Made by a program: the position numbers and the translations under genes
The notes under the pieces: generated by a model
What the model was told of the DNA's origin: nothing
Databases searched by the model: none
Seen by the model: the letters and a program-made list of their open reading frames with translations, nothing else
Assembly (NCBI GenBank): GCA_950022655.1
Contig: OX465590.1
Span: forward strand, 37,399,218 to 37,463,217
Length of the DNA stretch: 64,000 nt
Direction: 5' to 3'
DNA from: Alentia gelatinosa
Lineage: Eukaryota > Annelida > Polychaeta > Phyllodocida > Polynoidae
In this document: piece by piece, positions 47,001-56,000 of the stretch
Layout of the letters: the number at the start of each line of letters is the position of its first letter
Position numbering within the stretch: the first letter of the stretch is position 1

Positions 47001-50000
47001 ACGGACAAGCCACGAGCACCACACATGTACTTCCTACCAAAGACACACAAACCACAACGACCACCACCAGGCAGACCAGGGGGCCATTTCACTAGTAGAG
47101 GGGTAAAAACGAGAGGTAGGACCGCAACAGTGCCAGCAACAGCGATACCAACAGTGTCATGCCCAAATTCACGTTTCATCAGTGGTCTCGCTGTTGAGGT
47201 GGGACCAACTCTCACTGTTGGCACAGGGTCTCGCTATGCTGTGGATATACTACAGTGTAAATAGGGAACCATTTCGGTAAGAACCGCAGATCGGTGTAGT
47301 CGATTGTCTTCATATTTGGAAGGCTTATAGGACTTATATATCCCTAACTTGTCTAAAAGTTTCATTGCTTAACTTTTATGGGAAGTGCGGAAAAATCTGT
47401 GTATGGTACGGCCCGTCGATCTATTCGACTTTGTGTATCAGTGTTATCAAACTTGGACAGTACAAGTCTAACTCACTGTGCATATATAGAAGATTTTCCC
47501 ACTTCACTTCATCCCATTTATCACGAGTAAAGGGTACATATAACCTATAATTGTACCAAATATGAAGAAGAACGGCCATAGCGCTCCGAAGATATCGACG
47601 TTTGAATTTTTCATTCCCTCTGTGCATTTGCGTTGGTCGCTGTTCTTTTTCACTCCCTTCGTAGTGCGACAGGGTTTTGGCTGTTCCTTTTTGTCTCCCC
47701 CCAGAGGCCAGCGGGAAGTGCTTGAGACTGGCCACCAGAGCAGTATTTGCAATGAGAAAATTCAAACGCTGATATCTTTGACACGTCGCAACTGACTTTC
47801 TCCATATTTGGTACCATTATAGGTTATATGTATATCTACTCGTGTAAAAATGTCATGGCCTAACTCCTGCGGGAAGTAGATGAAAACATGCCCTCCTCTG
47901 ACATAAACAAAGCTCTAAACCCAACAGCGACACGGTCTACCCTGTCACTAATAGCGCCTCAACAGTGATAGGTACAGTGAGACCTAATTTACTAGTGAAA
48001 CGGACACTCTCACTGTTGGTGACGCTCCTTCCCACACTGACGTTCACAGTTGACTGCATATTCTCATGAAATGCAAACTATCACTGTGGTCTCACTATGA
48101 CAGCTTACCCTCCTAGTGAAATGGCCCCCAGTAGTCTCGGCCAATAACTGCACCACTGAAAAAATATCCACCTTTGTAGATAGTTTCATCAAGCCACTTG
48201 TGCCGGAGATAGCCTCATATGTAAAGGACACAACTGATTTCATCACCAAGATAGAATCGCTAGGAAGAATGAAGACCGTGGTCCAAACAAAAAGAAAAAT
48301 AAAGGAAAGAATGTGAGAGCACTTACACTGCATAATGCAAGATGAAAGCAAGAACAAAATACTAAACCACTAAAACCAACCAACACACTGGGGTATCCAC
48401 AATGTCAAAGTATATATACTCGACTATATATACAGGCATTCCAAATCCAAAGAAGCGGGAAGACTACGCAACAAAATAGAATTCAACTGGATCCACCAAC
48501 TTAAAACCCATGCACCAGAAGGTCTGAACACACTTGACAATAGGTATGGCTGACTTTTACCCCAAAAAAGCCCAACCCCTAGGTTTCAATGCCACCTCAA
48601 AAAAAAAATTCCAACCAGGGCCTTATACTCCGCAGCGAATACAGCCAACGGAACGAGAAAATTCTACATACTTATTCCTGTGGCTAAATTAGTACCAGGG
48701 GTGAGATGAATGTATGTTGCGAGGATGGCAGATGGTATTATTCTGTTAATGCCTAACCCTGCCTAACAGACACCTTACTTAAGCAGGAACTCTGCATAAG
48801 CGGATACCCTGCGTTAACAGACACCTTTGCTCGGAACGTTTCCCTCTATAAGATGTTTATTTTAAACCCCGTGTAAGCAAACACCCCGCTTAAGCCGACA
48901 CTTTGTCACCGAATGTAGTGTGTCTACTTAGACGGATCCCCACTGCACATACTTATATAGAACGTCCTGACCATGCTGTACAAGTCACAGAACGAGATGT
49001 ACGGACCGAGGCGTTTACGCCGAGTTCCATAAAAACCGTAAATTATCATCAAGTTCTGTAACTTGTACAAGCATGGTTGGATGTTATATATTTACTATAT
49101 ACCCGAAATTTAAAAAAAAAATTCATCTAGCTTAATAACCAATATCTTAATAAACATGTATGGCAAGGTGGTCCGTATTTTAGTGTACGGACCAGTAGTC
49201 CGTACAGTATTTTTACATTATATGGCAAAACGGTGCCTATTTACAGTATATACAGTAAATTGGTTAAAGAGAAAATATCAAACTTGGATCCTATCTTAAG
49301 AGTGTTTTATAGATGGGTTAAGCTTGATGGTGTGAGCATTGAAGGACTTGTTTTGATGAAAGTTAAATCTGATGTAATTCTTGAATGAACTACTTTATAC
49401 TCATATTTTAGGAACCTTTTTATTTTAGACACAGTGAGTGCTTCAAATGATAAGGTCTTCACAGTTTGTGATTATGGTGCTGCAGATGGATCAAACTCCT
49501 TACCAGCAATCAAACTCTGCAGAGGTAAACCTGTTTTGTTTCTTGTCTGTCACTTATTCAGTGGTTCACATATTGAAATTTATATCTATCACTCAAATTA
49601 TACTTTTCAGTAATTTTGTACATGCATCCACCTTATTTGGCTCTTTGTTTTTAGACCATGACCCCTCAATGTAGAAAAATGTTAAATGGTACAGTGAGTT
49701 AGTGATTGAGAGTACTTCACTTGGAAATCTCACATATTTCTATCTTATAAATCTGACTAGTATGATCTAACCAGCAGTTATGAATATGAAGTAGGCACTA
49801 AACTTCTACCCTCTGTTACATTCCAATTTCTCTATTTGGGAAACATATGTGCACTTACCCTTGGCCTAACTAAGAGTACTAGCCCTGTGTAACACTCTGC
49901 AAGGGGCACTCAGTGGTTATAATCAACACGGTTGCCCACACACATAAACACGGAGCTAGCATATCAGCAGGGAGTTGTCCCATTACACTAAGTCCATATA

Positions 50001-53000
50001 AGGAATAGAGTAGACCAGGTAGCCAATGACTGCATTCGCAGCAAACCCCGACCTTGACCCTGACCTCCTTACATGATATTTATTGCGCCTTGGGACAGCT
50101 CTACAGTCGAGAGTTGACCTCGAATCTTAGGGGCCACAACCACCCTCATATAGCGCGGCATCTAGATGTGTCGCCAGTCAGTCCACAGCTAGCCGTTACT
50201 GCAGTAACACCAGAAATAAAGCTTGTAACGGGACAAAGTCTTGGAGTCACTCCACATAAACTAAGAGTAACACCTTCTTTTGAAAGTCATACAAGAGACT
50301 ATCTTTATTTCAGAATACTTGGACACCTCTTATGGAAAGAACAAGATTCTATCTTGGGTCTTCAACGATCTTCCGCACAATGATTTTGGGGCTGTCTTTC
50401 AGAGCACTGAAGGTAAGATAAACCTTCTAGTTACAAAATCTAATTTTGTTTTACTTTTTAATTAAGTCTGATGGCTATTTTGCCATATTCAATCGACAAT
50501 CTAACATATCAGCAGATTTGATGTCACAGTATTGAAATCATGGCCATGTTGATCACATTATCATATGAAGGAATGTTTGTTGACAAATAGGAAACTCAGT
50601 ATTTATAACTTTGCTTTTTCATACAGAATACTTTGAGAATTGTCATGAAACTGACAGGAACATTCTCACCCTGGCTTCAGGGAAGAGCTTCTACGAGAAG
50701 GTTCTACCAGATGATTGTGTGGATCTTGGAATTTGTTTTAATGCTGCACATTGGCTTTCCGAGAGGTGAATTCTTTTGTTTTAGGAAAAGTTTTATTTCA
50801 GACGATCATAATTCATATTCTGATACAGGTGATCTTTCAATATATCCATATATAACAGAAAACAAAACCACAAACACCAAGTTACATATTGTGTAGGAGA
50901 TGCTAACATTATTACATACCTATAGACGAACGTCAGTCATATACGACCCTCTCACGGGGGTGTAGTATATCGCGACTACAGCCCACTATGGTGCGCTTCG
51001 TCGTACTGCACGATTCTACTGGCATCGAGCCTAGTCTGTGCTATTCAATAAGCGTGCGTAATTGACGTCATCGCGACCGAAAACAACATGGCGAACATCG
51101 TCGAATCGCGACTTTAAAGTCGCGATACACGCCCCCCGTAACAACTACGAGTTTCTAATGACCAATCGTCGAGGTAACTAACAGGAAGCTCTCACCTGAC
51201 ACCGTTTAAATTACTCAAATATGCAAAATTCATCGATAATAACAACTTGCCCTGGTCCACAACGGGCGACGCACAGACAGAGCGGATGTACTCGTAGCGC
51301 ATGCGCGAAGCTATCTAGGTTAACGTCACTCTCCTAATCGTAGTAGCTCGCCGCATTCCGCCATCCGCTTACGTCTAGGACTACGGTTCGGAGAGTGAAG
51401 CGTATTATCGCGCATGCGCAACGCGCACATCCTGCGCAACTTCCGGTTCGTGGCAGACAGTGTCAACATGAAGCGATAAACGGCGTCTTTCTGATCGGAT
51501 AAAGGTATGTAATAATAAGAAAACGCCCTGACTGTGGCCAGAACTATGTCTTAGTTCTCGGTCACCTATCGCCGACGTTCGCCCCGACGCCACAGGCGTC
51601 GGGGCGAACGTCGGCGATAGGTGACCTCGAACTAAGACATAGTTCAGCCACAGTCAGGGCGTTTTCTCCTAGTATTTAATTCAAATGGCATTACTAAAAT
51701 AAAGCCCGCAAAACGCATTTTCAAGTACACTTTTGTAAAGTACACTTTCTGAGTCACACATTCGTTTGGATTTCCCTTTCAGCTATCGCAGTGGCCTACG
51801 TTAAATAACCACGTTAAATAAATGCTATGCCACAAGATATTATGAAGCCATTCCATCAAAGAGGCCCTCATAGCTCAATAGGCCTTTTTCCATAGGCCGG
51901 TGTCGCACGTTATCTGCTTAGTTACGGCACGGCTGAAGCCAAACATTCAACTGACAACGTATTCTTTAGCATTGGATCACTGAGTGTATTAGCGTAATAC
52001 GTTTATAATACCCATGCACATTAATTCCATAGACATAAAAGCGATTGCATCATGTTTTATGATATTCCAGCTCCAATTTGGTGTATCATACATGCATATC
52101 ACCTCAATGATACCATAGATAAACCTTAGATAAAACAGGGACACCTAAACTGGATACACTTTAATACATTGGCAGGACTAGCTATAATATGTTTACCTTT
52201 TTCCAAGCTAAACCCAAGATAATTATCAACTATAAAGTTTAGACATCCCATACTTGTTGATACAATACCATAGTTTGTTCCAGCAATTTAATCTGTCAAA
52301 AAACAACACTCCTGCAATCACTCCCACCGTCCACACTTTAGGTGTGATTGCTGTCTTTCCCTATATGTATGTGGCTGACCTCGGCCGTGTTTGTTCGAGC
52401 GGCCGCCTAACTAGACAGTGGGCCGTTAGGCGGCGCTGAACGGCAACACCTGTATTGGAGCGTCATGCATTTAGTAGAGGAGCCAATGGCCTCAAAATGG
52501 GTCAGATTGACCCCCGAAAGTCTACTGGCTGAAACTTGCCATTAGTCAATTGTGACCTCAGGAATCTGAATCTGATGCTCGTTTGTTCCAAAAAGTGTAG
52601 CATCATCCCCGTTTCCATGGTAACAGAAGTAAAACACATTTTGATACTAACTGACATATAACATATACTCACTCTCCTCCCAGATCTTTCATGGCACTGG
52701 TGTTTACTAATCTCTGCCCCAACCCAAAGCTGGCTCCCTGGGTATCCACTAAAGACAGGGGAGACCAGCGATTATTTCAGATTCAAAACAAGGTAACTGT
52801 TAAAAGTTATTCAAGTTAAACAACTCACATATCATGAGTAGGGAAACATAGTAATTTTTAAAGAAGCTTCACAGACAATCTAGCTGTTTCCTTTTCAGAC
52901 TTAAACCACTTTATAACACAAAATACCCCCAAAACCCCTCAGAATTTAGGATACATGTATTTCAAAAACTGGCGTATGGGGCCAGATCTGGGCCCAAACA

Positions 53001-56000
53001 AGCAGGTTGGAGATACAAGCGGCCGCAGGAAGTAGAGCGCAGGAAGTAGAGCGCAGGATCTCTGCTAGGAGAGTGACATATACTTTGAAAACAAAAGTTG
53101 AATAAATGAATTTTTTCTGTGAGGAAACTTTATCATTCTTTGGCCAAAAGTGTATACATGTATTATGAAAATATGCCCTTTCTGTTTTCTTGGAAGAATT
53201 GTTGCCATGGTAACATTCTAATTTGTTGGGGAACCCTCCTTTTTGTTTTTTATGGTTATCAATAATGAATAAAAAGTATCACTTTATGAATAACACATAC
53301 CAATTGATAAATATAACAATAAATGAGCATATATATATGCTCATTTATTATTATTTATTATTTATATATATATATATATGTATAGCTGAACCAAATTCTA
53401 AAATCAGATTGATTCTTTTGAGCTCAGGCCGGAGAAAGGAGTATTTTCAACGAAGGAAACACTGACAAGTCGAATGAAAGAGATTGGCCAACGCGACTGG
53501 ACAAAGTTTCTTCTGTTACGTGCAAAAGAATTAAAACCTGGTATTTAACTGAATTCTATTTTCAGATTTTCTTCAAACTTAATGTGAAAACTGTACTGCT
53601 ATATATAAAAATGAAAAATATAGGATCTTATAGACTCATCAAAGTATCTATGTTCACCGTTGCAGCAGTTCTGAAGTATTTTTTCTGATCAGTTGCTCCT
53701 ACTTGATGATGAATGGTATGCTAAATTCCTGTGGCTCTGGGCCCCGTTGCCCCAGGATTACGACAGAGTTGCGGATCGCAGAATAGCGATCTGAGGGCCA
53801 AAACGTTGCTCCAGAAATCTTGCGGATCGTGTCGCAATCGCATAGGCGCATCGCCCCGTAAAATACAGCTTTTAGCGATAACTTTTACGCTGACCTTCAG
53901 AGCACTGCGGATCGTATCGCTGTAGGTTAAATACAGCCTTGTCTGATATTTCAAATAACAATCCATGGTGGCACCACCAACCCCTGCCCCTTGTTCTTTT
54001 ACCTATAGAAAATAACGATCCACACCACCAGGTGTCAGATCAGTTTTAACTGTGATGCCATCTGTATTTGATTCAAGAACTAATTAATCTTCCCCTGTCT
54101 CATTCAATATGTGCCCCTGAATTGTTGTATCGTAATCGCATCGTAAAAATTAGCAATACCTCAGATATATAGCGATACGATCCGATATTACTGGAGCAAC
54201 ACTTTTTTGGGGTCGGATCGCTAAAGTAATCGTAAAAATAAAATTGCGATCCGATTATAGCTAGCGATACCACAAAAAGTGGAGCAACGGGGCCCAGGTG
54301 AATTCGTTGCAGCTAAAGTTCCCAGATATAGAATGTCTATGGCTCAAATTACCCAAATGAGCTGAAGAGAATCCCATTAGAAGTAATCTACATACTAGCT
54401 GGTTATAACCTATAGCAGTAGATAATCTGTCAAATACTATGTATTCTTTCCTAATATCCAAAAAAAAACGAATATTGGCAGCGGCGTAATGTATGGAGGC
54501 ACGCTTGGCGCACTGCCTATCAGATGAACGGGGAATTTGGCTTACACATTAGTGTGGCCAACATCTACCAGCATGTTCACCACACCTCCGGGGCAAGCAA
54601 GCCATGAATCTTGGAGGAACCGCAGGGTGGTGTGTGTGTACCTGTGGGTCGTTGGCGGGTGGATTTGGTGGAACAGCTCAGAAAGTTTAGAGAATTAGGG
54701 GCAGCCGGCCTCAGTGTGTAATGTCGGCTGGAGGGTAAAGTCCTGCCTGTGGGGAGCCTTTTTGGTGGAATAGCCACTTTAGTGTGAGATATACGCGCAC
54801 AGGTAAAACAATGTGGTCTTTCTTTCCTGGCCAGTGCTAAAAGCAAGAGGATTAAAGGGTGTCAGGGCAAAGTTCTCTCTCTATGTTAACGGTGTGACAA
54901 AATTCTCAAGCTGGTATCTACGTTTATATTATCAATTTCTTCATTCATATAATTTTATTTACATATTTCTGTTTTTTTTGTTTCTTTCTGTTTAACTTTA
55001 AAAGTTATGATCAATAGTTTCTTAATTGTAATAGTTTTTGAATCAATACATCCCTGTAAAATGATCAAAGGTTAGTCGTGAAAATCTGTTCTTACAGTAA
55101 CGCTATCGTATCACTTCATGATATACACCAGGTGGACAGCTATTTGTTATTGTCACAAATAAGGAAGATAGGAAGGAAGGACGCTTCAATTCCCAGAAAG
55201 TACGGCCTCTGGCTCTTCAGCGGTTGTTTGATGATGGTCTGCTTTCAGAGGTTAGTCACTGATTAGTATAAGACAATTCAAGTTATAGAAGTTTTCATCT
55301 TGGACGTATTTATTGACAAAACATTCAATACATTGAGATTGAGTCTTATTTGTGATAACATGATGACATCTTCCTTGATGCGTATAAAATGTTACTATTT
55401 TATCAGCTTTGAACGAACTCTGAAGCAGATTTACTCCACCTTTGAGTATAAAGAGTGAACCTATAATCATCTTCATCATTGTCATTGTGTGTTCTAACGA
55501 GGTATTAATTTGACATCACTTGATGGATATCTAGATTGATAAAATCCTTGCATTCGAAGATCTACCGCTTGTAGAAATGTTTATGGAAATTAAAAACAAA
55601 ATGTCATATTTCATTAATACAATAAGATACACAGATATATGTTCATCCATGACCTAATGAAAACTTATGTCATAATGAACTCCTAAGAAATGGGCAAAAA
55701 TGTTATCTAAACTTGGAGGATACGACATTGACAAGTTCATCAGTTTCTCAGCCATGATATATATATATATATTCTCTTAAGCTAGGAAATTGATGCATCT
55801 TCCGAACTTTACAAGTAAGATAAGTTGATGGATGCCCTTGACTATGTCCTGGACAAAAGTGAATAATCAATTTGGATATTTTAACTATAAACTCCTGATA
55901 ATTTAATGCTCGTTATTATAAGCAATATATAGTGTTACAATTAATTGTGAATAGTAAGCTGAATGAATGACTCCAAGGCTTCGTTCTGTTACAAGCTTTA

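Noticed and set aside
55078..55266. A 62-codon open frame over methyltransferase exon 6
   Set aside because: It runs through the splice sites in another frame; only the GGQLFVIVTN frame matches the family and joins both neighbours.
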